Shown here: one piece after another, positions 47,736 to 59,804 of the stretch | Layout of the letters: the number at the start of each line of letters is the position of its first letter | How positions within the stretch are numbered: the first letter of the stretch is position 1 | Origin: Amyloporia xantha | Lineage: Eukaryota > Basidiomycota > Agaricomycetes > Polyporales > Adustoporiaceae | NCBI GenBank assembly: GCA_036971615.1 | Contig: JAYKKR010000038.1 | Span: 242,579 to 306,578 of the forward strand | DNA: 64,000 nucleotides | Direction of reading: 5' to 3' | Notes under the pieces: model-generated | What the model was told of the DNA's origin: nothing | Database searches by the model: none | What the model saw: the letters and a program-made list of their open reading frames with translations, nothing else | Position numbers and translations under genes: made by a program

Positions 47736-48902
47736 AATTCAAGAGATTTATCATTTCACTGCAGAACACCCGTGGCAAGAACTTCTTGTTCATATCTGTG
47801 CTATACCACATTCTATGAGTGAAAAGACCTCTTAACATGTATAAGTATGTCTTTTTTATCTGCTACCGATGCTGGACGTCCCAATCCCTGAATATGTACA
47901 ACGATGGCTTCACATGCAGCCCGACGGGAGAAGACTTTTTCGGTAGGTCTTCTGACAACTTGCGCATCTAGGTCGTGCGACTTGAATGCCGTGTGGTAAT
48001 TGGCTGCCCACGAAGTAAAGCCAATGTGCATGAACAGTCTGATAAGCAGAGTCAGTGATGTGCGCAGCGGCAACTTTTGACGTTCAATCGTGAGACGTAT
48101 AACACCTTGGCTATGTTTTGACGACGAGTAGTGAGCGTTTCTCTTCAGTGTACTTGACACAATTTATTCCGATACGTACCACACACAGGGAGCGATCTCT
48201 GCCTTTCTAGAATGTCCGACTACCTTCTTACATACCAGGAACCGCGTCGATTGCACTATGCATGAAAAATTCCCTTCCCCTCGTCCTTCCTTTCTTCCCC
48301 TGATTCCCTGATCAAGTTTTCCGCCATAAACTAAGCATCCATATCTCTATCTGTGAAACGGCTCCTCCTGTCCGGTGTCTACCACTGTCCTCTACATTCC
48401 AAGGACAGGTCCGAGCTACTCGTCCATCTACTATCCATCGGAATGCATGGTTTGGTCCACACCGAAGGCAACGAATGTCGGAGCTGATTGCTACGGACGC
48501 TGGAGAACGGGTCAGCGTGTCTCTTATCAATTTGAATCATTACTTGATGGTGCGCGTCCTCGACCCTCGTCATCGCGTTTCAGATATGGTGGCGCGGTCA
48601 ATTCGGACATGGGTGCTAGCACTAATAAGCGTTTACGGTACTAAACACAATCGGAATAGATTTAGTGGTGTGAGGTCTCGAAATGATGTTATGCTACCGG
48701 TGAAATAGAACTTATAGAAGATATCCTCGAAGCAATATTGTTACCATCAATTCTGGCCCTCTTTGTCATCCCTCTTTCTTGTACTGGTAGCTACAGTCAC
48801 TGCGTTTTTGCATTTTTCGTGACACACACGCCAGGCAGTCAGTAGAAGAGATCGTGAGTCTCGTGTCTGATTAGTATGCCTAGTGACTGGACGCCAGGGG
48901 CA

Positions 48903-49174
48903 CAAGGCTGTATAGTGACTCCATCCGCGAAAATGGATGCTAGACTCCGTAGCCACCCATGCGCCACAGGTGCGACTCGGGATAGCCGCCGTCTGGTATC
49001 CTAGACGCTACCTAACCTCGCGGCGTGCGCCGCTATCCTCGCGACTTGAATGTATCTCCTAGTCGTGATGTCTACTATACAACATCGCCACATGTCCACT
49101 CCAGAGAGGAATCAGTCATCATGTAGCTGCCAAGATAGTGCCCGGACACTATATGGCGGATGTTGAAATCTCGT
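48903..49174 (-). repeat. Dispersed repeat, copy 2
   Basis: Its reverse complement is collinear with 20848-21125, with blocks GAGATTTCAA, TAGTGTCCGGGCACTATCTT, GCAGCTACAT, TAGGTAGCGTCT, GGGTGGCTAC and a final CACTATA in the same order. It is diverged and has no coding capacity. Confidence 0.7.
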
Positions 49175-49690
49175 GTCCATTGCCTTAAGTTCAGATGTCC
49201 TTGCGTTGTCGTGGTTGCACTTTTCTCCTTTTTCATACTGCCTTCGAGTCCCGAGTTCGTCTGATCAAGACTCCAGCACACTTGTGAGTTAAAGAGTTGA
49301 TTTCAAGTTATGAATATTCATCAGAACAAGCTCTCTGGATGGGCTCACTGTCTGTTACTGGAGTCCTAATCAGTGGCAATCACGTCTAGACAACATTGTG
49401 AGGACATATCGAGACCGTCCAGTAAGTCTTGCAGCTCCCTGCTGACGTCCACTCTTCCTCATATGCCATCCTCAGTGCTTGTTTCACACGACGGCAAAAC
49501 AGCAATTTCAATTGGCGGACCTTCCGACGGTGTGGGCGGGGCTCAGAGATGACCGAGGATGAATATTAATGTGAGTACCATTTGCAGTTCTCGGGTGAAT
49601 GCTCCCAGTACTCTCACCAGACGTCAAAATTCGATACTTTCGGTTCAAGGTGCGTGCGATATGTGTGGAGGCCGAACAGTGCAGACCCGT

Positions 49691-49753
49691 GAGGATGCTG
49701 ACATTTGGAGTATAAATTCGAAGAATTTAAAAAAAAAAAAGAGGATGCTGACA
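49691..49753 (+). mobile_element. 5'-truncated SINE-family insertion with 13-bp target-site duplications
   Basis: GAGGATGCTGACA occurs at 49691-49703 and 49741-49753. Between them are 37 bp: a short body containing GGAGTATAAATTCG and AGAATTT, then a pure A-run to 49740. The body matches the 3' end of the element at 657-899 (minus strand) over about 23 bp with one mismatch. This is a severely 5'-truncated retroposed copy of the same family. Confidence 0.8.
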
Positions 49754-50992
49754 GCGTGGCATTGACGCTGCGGGAACGTCCGGTACGTGCTTGACACCAT
49801 CGACTGCAATCCCACTCACTGATGGCAGTGGCCAAGGTGGTGTTCAAGGCGGCAGCATTGAATGGGTGAGGGCACTATGTGGATCTCCGAGTCGAGGCGG
49901 GCAGGCAGGCAGACATGCGCCGCAACATTTGTAGACCATCGATGTATACTACTACTAGCACGGGCCACTAATGCATTGACTGTATTGATTACCCATTAGT
50001 GACCATGGAATGGACTCAATGCCACAACAACTCGCGACTGTAGTGACAGAATAGTGGCTACGGAGCGGATACTGCAGAGGTTGGACTATTTCTTGTAGTA
50101 GCGGTGACACGACGGTGGCTATGCAGCATAGTGCATGTCGCAGTAGAGCAGCTATGATGGATCGTGCCCAAGACACTAGCTAGGCAACTAGGTACCGCAT
50201 CTGACTTCTAGCTGCGTAGCGCTATATGACGTAGCGGCGACAGCCACGAACGCGGCGATTTTGGCCAGCGACCTATCTAGTAGCTAGGAAGCTAAATTGG
50301 CAAAAACGCAGTGAGTAAATCTATTGTGAACGATATATACATGTACCTCATGGATTCTGGTGCGGTCCGTGTTCATCGCAGGTGGATATGCATCCCAGAA
50401 CGACCAGCATTATAAGCTCTATGATACATAGCTATATAGGGTACATGAATATGGTGCCAATCTAGTCTTCTTGATCTTCGTGCGTACAGCGGGATCCTAG
50501 GCGCATAGCTGCAACCATCTGCGAATTTATGAGTTCGTGGGGTTAAGCTGACTAGTTGGCCCTCACCTCCTTGCATGACGTCTAAACCTTCGCATTCACT
50601 AATTTATTCAGTCCAAATGGTCTAAGATCTCTTTTGCTCTCTGGACGTATAGTTCGAATCGCTGTTCGAATCCCTCGCAGATCCTACGTGCAACGCCTTG
50701 GGAGATGGGGACCATGTCGGCGGCTACCGCTATCGAAAGACCGCCAGCGTACGATATGATACCCATTCCTACCGTACCTGATGGATTGCATTATGATGAT
50801 GTGTCTCCACAGATGGCAGTTGATTACGGACCTTTGCCAGCTTGGGGCGGAAGAGCTGTCCATTTGATCACTTCAACTCCTCCAAGAGTTATACGCTTCT
50901 TGGGACCAGGGACGCTACACATTATATCGCATTCAGCTGAATTCATCGCAATGTGACACTGTAGGTTGCATACTTTGTCAATATTACAGGGA

Positions 50993-53023
50993 CTAGGAAG
51001 TAGAGTGCGGATTAGACTCGCAACGGAAGAGCACATATATATACGTACACGATTGCAAACCCAATTCATACAGTGGTTTCGTAATATATTCGGATATCCA
51101 AGCTTTCAATCGCTGCGCTGGATTTGCCAGGAGGGAAATTCGAAATAGCACAGGCGCTTGACCAGTAAGCTGTAAGGTGTAGAAGCCTATTTTCGGACCA
51201 AGGCTGTGTTTCAAAAGAGACAGCTCTGCACGACACTGATGAATGTGCGCGTGCAGCTCTTGGACAGAAATATTGGCGGACGAAGTGGGAGACGGGTTTA
51301 GGTAGACTAGTGCGCCCGTCGAAAGATTGCGCATGGACCAGTCGCCTGGAGCTCGCACGCTCATTGGGCTAGGAGTGGCGGTTAGCATACAGTCAAGATA
51401 CCAATAACGGCACGACAAACATACAAAAAACCCGATTGGTGAGGGTAAGATCCCCTTCAACCATCGCTTCATCCGCTCCCATGGCCCATTGAGCTGATGA
51501 ACAGGTTTCGCAGCGATTTCTCTACCGAGTACGTCTGCCATCACCGCACACACGATATCGTTCAGCGTGACATGTCCGGGTTTATGCTTGAGCGAGTCGC
51601 GCTTCTCTTTCGGCACGCCCTTCACTGAGCTACCCGGATGTGGGCCAGAGAATGCTTGCTGGCACAGCTTGACGTCGTCTACGCTGAACACGCGGGAGCT
51701 CGAGAATTCGCGCTGCTTTACTCGCGGTCCTGGCTGAGGACCAGTAAGCATGTCTACGCGCCAGAACGTGAGTAGAAAGAGTACGGCCTGGTGTACGCTT
51801 GGATAAATGCTCCATATAAGCATCACGCAATTGGACGTGCCATATGCTAGCCAGAACACCGCAGCAAGAAACAACCTCAAAAGCGGAGCGGTATATTCGT
51901 TGTCGGCGAGTTTGTCGAGAGATCGCAGCGAGCGATGGATTTTGGAGGGAGGCAGCAGTCCACGCTGTGCAGCTTGTAGCTTCTTTCTAGACCCGTCCAT
52001 AATTTCTATGAGATCATCGTGGTACGATGTGATGAATAGTTGACTGATCACGAAGCCTGTTGGATAATGTACTTTGAATGTCTAATTTCACTATGCCTGA
52101 CTGCATTGACTTACCCTGTCCGTCTGCCAACGCATGGTGACTGGGACTTAGAGGTCAGCGTGTCATGCCTGAAACGAGACAGATCAGACGCACCCCGTAT
52201 GATAACTGCACATTCTGCGCCATCTTCATCGTGGTAATTATCCACTAGAATCACCTCCCATAATGGCCGTGTCAAGTCCCAGTCTTGTGCGATGAAATCA
52301 CCCATCTATGAAACAGGAAAATCAAATAAAAGACGACTCGGCAGTGTGATAAAGAGAGATCTGACTCACTGACCAGTTCATCTAGTTCTTTCTTGCCAGC
52401 AGGGTCAGGCAGAGACATAATGTGAACATGGTTCTTCAGGTCGAACTCGGGGTCGTCTTCAAACCGAGCACCATGGAATCTGCGTCCCACAGATGTAACC
52501 CTTTGGCTGTACTTCGGGAATTTCTCAACCTGGCGAGCGAGCGACTGGTTCAATGGCACCATGGTCAGAACCACTCACAAAGGCCAAAAATAACCTACAT
52601 TCAGTAATTGTTCAAAGGATAGCCTCCCTCGTAGGGTATATGTGCAAGCGCAGGCCTAAGACGTAAGGCAAGCATATTGGTTAGAGTTTGTGGTCTTCTC
52701 ATGCAATCTATATTGGATTCCCGTCGGAAAAGGGTACATGATTGAATACTCACTGGGTTGAAATCGGCCGCATCGCTCAAGAGAAACCACATGTTGTCGA
52801 TTCCTCCAATGGACTGTCGCCTTTCCTCGATTTCTCTATCAATCCAATCCTCTGCAAAAAGCAGTTTACCGGCCACCCAGCCAGTTATACCTCCCACACG
52901 TTCGAGGTCTAGCAAGGATAACTGAAATTCTTGCTCCACAGATAAACGATCACGAGCATCGCGTTCCACTATGTCGTCGTCTTCATAACTGCCTGGTATG
53001 CTCATGTATCCGTTAACAGACAT
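50993..53023 (-). CDS. WS/DGAT-type O-acyltransferase (WSD1-like)
   Basis: Predicted wax-ester synthase/diacylglycerol acyltransferase family enzyme making neutral lipids at the ER. ATG 53023 begins MSVNGYMSIPGSYEDDDIVE; a later exon reads GGIDNMWFLLSDAADFNP. Next come PLNQSLARQVEKFPKYSQRV, FDLKNHVHIMSLPDPAGKKE and WDLTRPLWEVILVDNYHDED. The catalytic HHxxxDG motif (SHHALADGQG, about 52113-52140) has its His pair right at an exon junction. After it the C-terminal half has a hydrophobic stretch (RLFLAAVFWLAYGTSNCVML) and NDIVCAVMADVLGRE, the conserved N-D motif of the family. The protein ends SNPHSTS at 50993. The splice before HH is ambiguous: the strong donor GTGCGT gives the wrong phase, and a weaker GTCTGA donor is needed. 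Substrates are not deducible. Confidence 0.82.
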
Positions 53024-53408
53024 TTCGGCGAGTAGGCTGTGGTAGGACTTGGGCTTATGGTGGTTTCCCTAGCCTTGCTATCATGACGCGACGCGTCTCG
53101 ACACGTGATTTAGCTGTTAGGATCCACTTGCACCAATTTGAATTTCCATCAGACCGGAACATAGCGTATTGAGCAGGCAATCCGACGTGATGGGTGAAAT
53201 ACTTTTGGTATACCGTGCGCTAGGAAAAAGGACACGATAGTCTAAATCGACAGGTAAATGAAAGCTGATGTAGTTAAACAAGGCGAAACTATGATGGCAT
53301 GATCCGACAACGCGTGCAATGAAATCGACGAGATGAACCTAATTCCCAATTCTGAATCTCCAACTTGGTTTTTCAATATCGAGCCGTTTGACGGTATACA
53401 CCGACCCA
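53024..53408. other. Spacer between two minus-strand genes
   Basis: Holds the acyltransferase promoter side, including the composite motif at 53083-53107, and the 3' flank of KAP123. No other feature is seen. Confidence 0.5.
53083..53107. promoter_or_regulatory. ACGCGT plus CACGTG composite upstream of the acyltransferase
   Basis: TGACGCGACGCGT, five bases, then CACGTG (53102-53107), 60-85 bp upstream of the ATG at 53023. It resembles the site at 47708-47735. Confidence 0.45.
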
Positions 53409-56400
53409 TTACGCCCCCGCAATCCAGATGCCTAGACCCGCAGCCTGTACCTTGCTCGGGTTCTCTTGGTTCAAAACCTGGATTAAGCCGATGAGCTCTC
53501 TTCGGGTATCCTCTCCGACCTGCTCAGGACCACTCGGATCCATTACAAACGCGATCACCGCCAAGAGTCGGTCCATGTACGGATGCAAAACGCCAGGGTT
53601 AACTCTGAACAGGTGGAAAATTGCGTTAAACACTGCCGTGTTCTCAAGGTAGTCGCTCTTCAGCGGAAGCGCGTCGAAGAAGACAGGCAGGACCTGGTCG
53701 AGTGGCATTGCAGCAGTGTTCTTGACGATCATGCGGGCCACAGCTCCTACTGCATTGTCACGAGCGTTAAGCTGTGCCGCGGATGCATCCGGTGCAACCG
53801 TGAATAATGCTCGGAACGCAGCAAGGATGTTGAGGTAGTGCGCTGACAGATCGACCTCGGAGTGCTGGATCAGAAGACCAATTGCAAATGCAGAATTGCA
53901 TTCTACTTCTGCTTCTCCATCGGCTAGACCACGGAAGAACAGTTGGAGGAGAGGCTCTGTCATGGGTGTCACTGCGTTCTTCATGCCAGCGATGATCTCC
54001 GAAAGACATCCGATTGCAGAAGAGCGATCACTGAGAGAACGGCTCTTTTTCTGCAGGAAAGATGTCAACATGTGTGCTCATGACGAATAGGTTCGTAGCG
54101 CTCACGTAATATTTGGCAATCAGTGGGAAGAATGTCTGGAATGCTTGAGCGAAGTCCGGTCCCATGGCATTTGCCAATGCTGCAACAAGGTCGCCAGCTG
54201 ATGAGATCAACATGGAGTCGTACTCTGCCTGATCTTCGGGTGCTTCCTCGTTCTCATCTTGATCAGGATCTTGTTGGCAAATAGCCTTCTGGTCGAGAAT
54301 TTGGCTGGCGATGTTGCCAAGATGCTCTAGCCCTGTGATGAACTGAGTGAATGGCTGGCTGGGAGATAATTCCAATGAATACTTACGGTTTTCTAAGAAA
54401 CCAGGCCCGACTTTGTTGATCGTCTCCGCGAGCCCTACGCAAAGACTAGAGACCACTTTCCTGTAGGACACAAATCAGTGCCATCGTATAGAAACCTATT
54501 TCAGCTATGAATGCGCACTTGTTGTCCTCGGACTCATACATCTCGAAGATGGGTGGCCAGATGTGTCCGATGAGGGACTTGACTGACTGTTCCAGAGGGA
54601 CACTCTAAGAGCAAAGTCAACATTTATATAAAAGACTCTGTATAACAGAGCACTGCACTCACCGGTGTGGCACCCGGCTGCCATTCTTGCGGGTTACTCA
54701 GATCGTAGAACGTCCTGATGATCTCCAACAAGGAGTCGATCGCCGACTTCCTAATCCCATCATAGTAATGTGGCAGCAGGGCGACCAATTCCAGAGTGCA
54801 CTCCTCGACGTAAGGCAAGAAATGCTGGCGCGTTGCGGCGAAGAGCGTGCCAATAGTATCAGCAGCGATCTCTTTCTCGATGCAAATCGTGCTGTTGACG
54901 TCGAGCAGTTTGTCGATGTCAATGTCTTCGGCCTCGTCCACATTGACATCATCGGAGACGGTGATAGCGTTGGCCGGAGAAGAACCAGTCGCAAGTTCGC
55001 CGCTGCCTCAGAAGTAGAGACTACGAAGAATGCAGTGAGTATCCCTCCGACAGTGACAAACAAACGTGAACGACATACTTGTCAGACCCTGCTCCTCCCC
55101 GTGCTCAGCCTGCTTGCAGCTCGTGATGAGCGCAGGCACGACGGTCGGCAGATACACTGCAAACTCGTCCTCGAACACCCGGGACATCACGCTGAAGAAC
55201 AGGAAGCTGCACTCGCGCAGCCGAGCGCTGCCCATCTGGATACCCTCGAACGCCTGCCGCATCATGTCCGCGAAGTACGGGCGGAACACTTCCTTGCCCA
55301 CCGCCTCCGCGAACGTACCGACAGCATCCATCGTGATGCCACGAAGTTCCTGCTCCTCGCCCTCCCCGCGCAGTACGAGGAAGTGTTTGAAGCGCTCCAT
55401 GGTCGGCTGGAAATAGGGCAGGAACTTCTCATGCGACGCATGCGCGGCGCTGCCGATCGCACCGATGCATACGGACTTGACAGGGTTCGGCGCAGTCTCG
55501 AGTAGCCCTACGAGGCGTTCCATGATCAGCGGCATGTACTGCTCGATCTTGTCTCCAAGAATCTCCAGCACGGCGTCGAGCGCGGTGCACGCCGAACGCT
55601 GAGTCACTGGGTCGTTCACAAGCTGCATGAGGGTCTGAAGGAGCGTCAGTCTACGCAGTGACTACACGGTTTGGCTCGGAACACGCACCGGGACGAGCAC
55701 GGGATGCTTCTCCGCACACTCCTCCTCGAGCCACTCGCAAAGACAGCTGACGGCAACGCAGCTCGCCTTGCGCACGGTGGCGTCGGGATCGCTCAGCCCG
55801 GCCTCGATGACTGGCCATATTTGGCTCATCAGTGGCGTCATGTACTCACTGCAGCCCTCCACGCAAACGCCGAGCGCGAGCATGGCACCCCGGCGGTTGT
55901 TAGGATCGGGCGACGAGAAGTACTGCTGGATGTACTGTCGCAGGGGCGGGAAGACCTGAGTAGGTGGCAGACTCGTTGCGAGGCAGTCAATGATTCGCAA
56001 AGCAGACTGTCATAAATATCATGAGCAACGCTATTAAAAAAGTAAAGGGCAAACATACACGCGACGGTGCATCGTCGTCAATATCTTCGGGCTCAGGCTC
56101 AGTCGAGATCGGCATTAAACCTTCAAGGATCGCGGGAGCGAGACCGTGGGACTGAACCTTAGATTTTTTGCTGCAAATGTCGTCAGTATCGCAGACCATC
56201 ATGGAGGTGGCACACGCACTATTGGACAGTCCAATTGAGCGCGTTAAGAGAAAGTACTCGGAGATCGTCCTCGAAATTTCTGTTAGCGCCACATGTCATC
56301 AGGAACTGAACAAGCTGAGGAATATGCTGTCCGAGCAGCGGAATTTCCTACACGAACGAGTCAGTGATCAGGTTCCCCTTCAGCGGAATAAGCACATACC

Positions 56401-58088
56401 AGGATCAGCAATGTCTCGAGAACATCAAACAGCTGACGAGCGCCCTGCTCGTTGCCGGCTTCGACGCACTGACCAATCGTAGTGATCATGCCGGGCAGAA
56501 GCTTTTGGAATGATTTCTGCAAACCGGTATTTAGCTAGAAACAGTATTCCTATAGCATCTGAGACTCACGATGTCCTCCTTGTCGTCGGCATCAATGTAC
56601 TGCGAGACCACACCAAGCGCCCTGAAGACCTGGTGTCAGTAACTTCGGGACCAAGGCCGTAGGACCTAACGTACCGGACAGTGGTGATCCTGACCTCAGC
56701 ACTCTCGGGGTCGTTGAGAAGTCCTTCAAACAGCTTGAAGAGACTCTGGATATGGTTCTCGAAACCCTCCACGATATTCTCGAGGACAGTGTACAAAATG
56801 TAGATGCCGACTTCGCGGTGCGCCGCGGTGGGCGACACGCATGTCTGTTGGAGGAAAGGCAGGAGCTGGTTCCACTGGCTGAGGGGAATCTCAATCGACG
56901 CAACGGCTGCGATCACGCGCGCGGTAGAGTGGCGCACAAGATTGCTGCGTATTCAGGTCAGTAACGCGTCGATAACATGAAGCACAGACAAAGCCCATGT
57001 TCTAGCTGTACAAGTACTGCACAGATAAGAATAAAGAGCGACAAAGAAAAATGCGCTATCTGAAGTCCGAATATGCAGAGAAAGGTTCCTACGTAGTGGA
57101 AATTCTGGACAATGGATAGACGGCATGTTTGGAGCCTAAACATGTTGTTTCCAGCCGATCATAGTGCTCCATCTACTGTGTTCGTCCATTGTTCAGAGCT
57201 TCGAACATTGGATGAAATTTCCATCACGTCAGCCCAGTTGTCGACCATTCGTCGGTGGCATCAAACTGAGCATTACCTCCTTGTTACGAATGGTAACGCC
57301 ATGTACATTCCGTCCATTGTTCATGACCCGAACATGGGATGAACGTCATCAGCAGCCATGTAGTTGGCAAGTGATAGAGTGTACGGTGTTTGTGAACACA
57401 CACAACATCATTTGTCCAAAACTATCAGATGGTGGCTAGTGCCACCCCTAGTATCACTGGTGATAGTTTTCTACACGACCACTACCCGTGGACAGCCGTG
57501 GTATGAAGGGCCAGTCGCGCCACTCATTCCTCGAGGCACTGGTCATAATGGGCCTGCGCATTGAGGCCCATAACGGAAAAAGTGGCTCGCGGTCTGTTGA
57601 CAGGGCTCACCTTGGTTCAGATAACACCAGCTCGGGAAGCTTGGCCTTGATCTGTTCCCGCTCGTCCTGAGGAACCATGATCCAAAGCTCTCCACTGTTG
57701 TTCGCAACACGCTTGCGCAGTTCAACCGCGGCCAGTTGACGGACCTGATGCGATTCGGTTATTTAGCATACGCGAACGCAAAGACGCGTCGATGAATGGA
57801 CGCACCGCCTGATCGGGCGAGCTGGCGATGATGCTCGCTAATGCCGGAATGCATGCAGGATTCCCGTAGTACTCTCTGTTGAGCTGAGCTGTCGCCTGAA
57901 ATATAGCAGTCACTAATCATGCGCGATATGGTAGGATAATATGGATCCGCCTACAGCTTTCAGTTGAATGGTGTCATTTGCGGTCGATTGAACGAGAAGG
58001 TTGTGCAGGCCTTGCACGAAGTTGGGCTAGAGGCCAAATGTTCTTGAGATGTCTAGGAAGAAATGGAGATTGAACGACGTACATCCAT
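53409..58088 (-). CDS. KAP123: Karyopherin Kap123 / importin-4, HEAT-repeat nuclear import receptor
   Basis: Imports ribosomal proteins and histones H3/H4 into the nucleus under Ran control. The start is a 6-nt coding exon, ATGGAT (58083-58088), spliced to CCC AAC TTC: MDPNFVQGLHNLLVQST. Then ATAQLNREYYGNPACIPALA, RQLAAVELRKRVANNSGELW and LPELVLSEPS. A 666-nt intron (56945-57610) precedes NLVRHSTARVIAAVASIEIP, the importin N-terminal signature. HEAT repeats continue: ALGVVSQYIDADDKEDI, SALRIIDCLATSLPPTQVFP, RRGAMLALGVCVEGCSEYMT, KSVCIGAIGSAAHASHEKFL, SARLRECSFLFFSVMSRVFE, ATRQHFLPYVEECTLELVAL, DRSSAIGCLSEIIAGMKNAV. It ends KVQAAGLGIWIAGA with TAA at 53409-53411. Order and motifs fit Kap123 better than Kap121 (importin-5). 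About 15 exons; one near 56300 is only partly traced. Confidence 0.92.
57182..57470. repeat. Short repeats and hairpin inside the long KAP123 intron
   Basis: A roughly 31-bp segment beginning CCATTGTTC and ending in GAACAT then GGATGAA occurs near 57185 and again near 57312; each is itself nearly palindromic. Further right, AAAACTATCA (57418-57427) pairs with TGATAGTTTT (57461-57470), with an inner GGTGGC/GCCACC stem. Together they suggest that inserted mobile sequence enlarged the intron. Confidence 0.6.
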
Positions 58089-59804
58089 GCCTTCGTGCGC
58101 AAGAAGAGAGAGAGGGAGATAGAGTTAAGTAGCACTTGTTGAAAGGGAGACCACTCAAAATTTTGGCTGAGTTCGATTTCTGCAGTGTGTAGACCACGTG
58201 CGCCTGATCGATCAAATACACTGGGCGCTTTCGCGTTCAGCTTTCCGATATGGTCAGGATGAACTGCAACGTTGTATCGTTACATGAACGTTACGTACTC
58301 GGCAGGCCCTTTGATTTCAATCCACGAGTCGGTGTTCCATTCGGAGAAGAAGTATCACTCATTTGCTATCATCATGCTCTGGGGAGACGATGGAATGTAT
58401 CATTAATTCTGGAAAACAGATCTGGCTACAAGAAGTGTCGTTAAATAGCAAGATATTTGTAGGGAGCCCGGGAATCTGCACCATGGGCAGGAGGGGGATG
58501 CAGAGCAATCCCTCATTTACGTGATATTCGCGCTGAGCATAGTGAGACATGCACACGAGCACTGCACATGTGCATTGTGAGGTATGTTTGTACTTTTCAT
58601 ATATGGACGATAAAATTGATTATATTGAACTAGGCGACGCATTGCTTCTAATTCAAGAGTACATTCGCGATCAAGGGCGTGTGAAGTACCGGTGTGGTCT
58701 GCCAGCAGGCCCTTGTTACGTGAAGAGAATCCAAGCGCGTGTGTCTCGCGCCGATAATTTCTGTCCACAATAAACAGCATGTGAGCATGACATGGATGAT
58801 TCAGAATAGTAACCAGCGACGGTCTTCAGAATCAGAAGGAGCGCTTAGAGATGTATTCAAATCCACCCCCAACATCGACTGAGACTGGTTCCGCTATCTG
58901 TTCTCCTCCATCAGACTCTCCACCGGTACCATGCAGCCGGTGAATTTGTTAGGGTTGCTTTCGTGGCTCATTCTCTGCCACTTATCAAACCGACCACAGC
59001 GTTCGTACAAGACACTTATAAGAATGATGAATTGTTGACTTTTCCCCCAGGCATGCCAGTCGTAACTAGTGAGCGATGGCACGCCTGCCCCGGGGGAAAC
59101 CCATGCAAATAGGTGAATTCTTGTAGGAAGTTTCGTTCAGTCATGATCAATGAATATGCTCCAGCCCAGTTTACTCCCGAGAACCGTGACCGGAGCGCGT
59201 GTGCAATCACTCATGACCAGCAATACTGTCACTGAGTGGGACACTGTTTGCCTTATGTTTAGTGGCTCTTGCAATCGGCTTCTGCTGGCAGAAACATTTG
59301 CGTTTCTTGGTATGATTCACATAGATATACACGGCTCCAAATTACTGCAGGTACCCTCCCGTGCAAGTATCGATATTTTATATAATTGGATTCGGGGACT
59401 GGCTCTCATCGCCGCTACGACCTACAGTATCAAATATATGTGTCAGCTGTACGGTATACAGGTTTGTGGTACCACTGTCACAATGGTACATCTCCAAGAG
59501 TCAACTGGTACCTACAGTGTACTGCAAACCTCATTATGGGCTGCCACTGGCGCCGGCCGGCTTGGATGCTCGAAATTTAAAGAGTCCCGGCATCTTTCGG
59601 CCGTGCGCATCAAGCGTCACAATCTTGAGCCGTCTCAAGTCAAAATGCATGTCCCTTTGAATGACAGTCTGTTACAGCTCCCATTTCCCATCTCGCTCCT
59701 TCCCGTCCCGCCAGGCAGCACTCAGCATCGTCGTTACACAACCCTTTCGTGATCATTCTCTATATATCTGTCCACCAACGATAAATTCACAAGAAAACCC
59801 TTCC
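58089..59804. other. Intergenic, KAP123 upstream to velvet relic A
   Basis: CACGTG at 58195-58200 lies about 107 bp upstream of the KAP123 ATG. The longest frame, 59150-59752 plus (200 codons), has no domain or splice context and is not called. A hairpin at 59041-59099 is listed separately. Confidence 0.45.
59041..59099. repeat. Imperfect long hairpin
   Basis: TTTCCCCC at 59041-59048 pairs with GGGGGAAA at 59092-59099. Inside it GGC pairs with GCC and TGCCA with TGGCA around an 18-nt loop, with small bulges. It could be a structured transcript or a transposon remnant. Confidence 0.6.

Larger units (their letters stand above)
47487..50992. other. 3.5-kb gene-free region with repeats
   Basis: Holds the promoter side of BTB copy 2, a dispersed repeat copy (48903-49174), a truncated retroposon (49691-49753) and a block at about 50030-50300 that may be a third, poorly conserved repeat copy. 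No gene is supported; the longest frames are under 120 codons without motifs. Confidence 0.5.

Noticed and set aside
59150..59752. 200-codon plus-strand frame left of velvet relic A
   Set aside because: Long, but with no domain, no flanking exon and unusual composition; kept only as a note for transcript checking.
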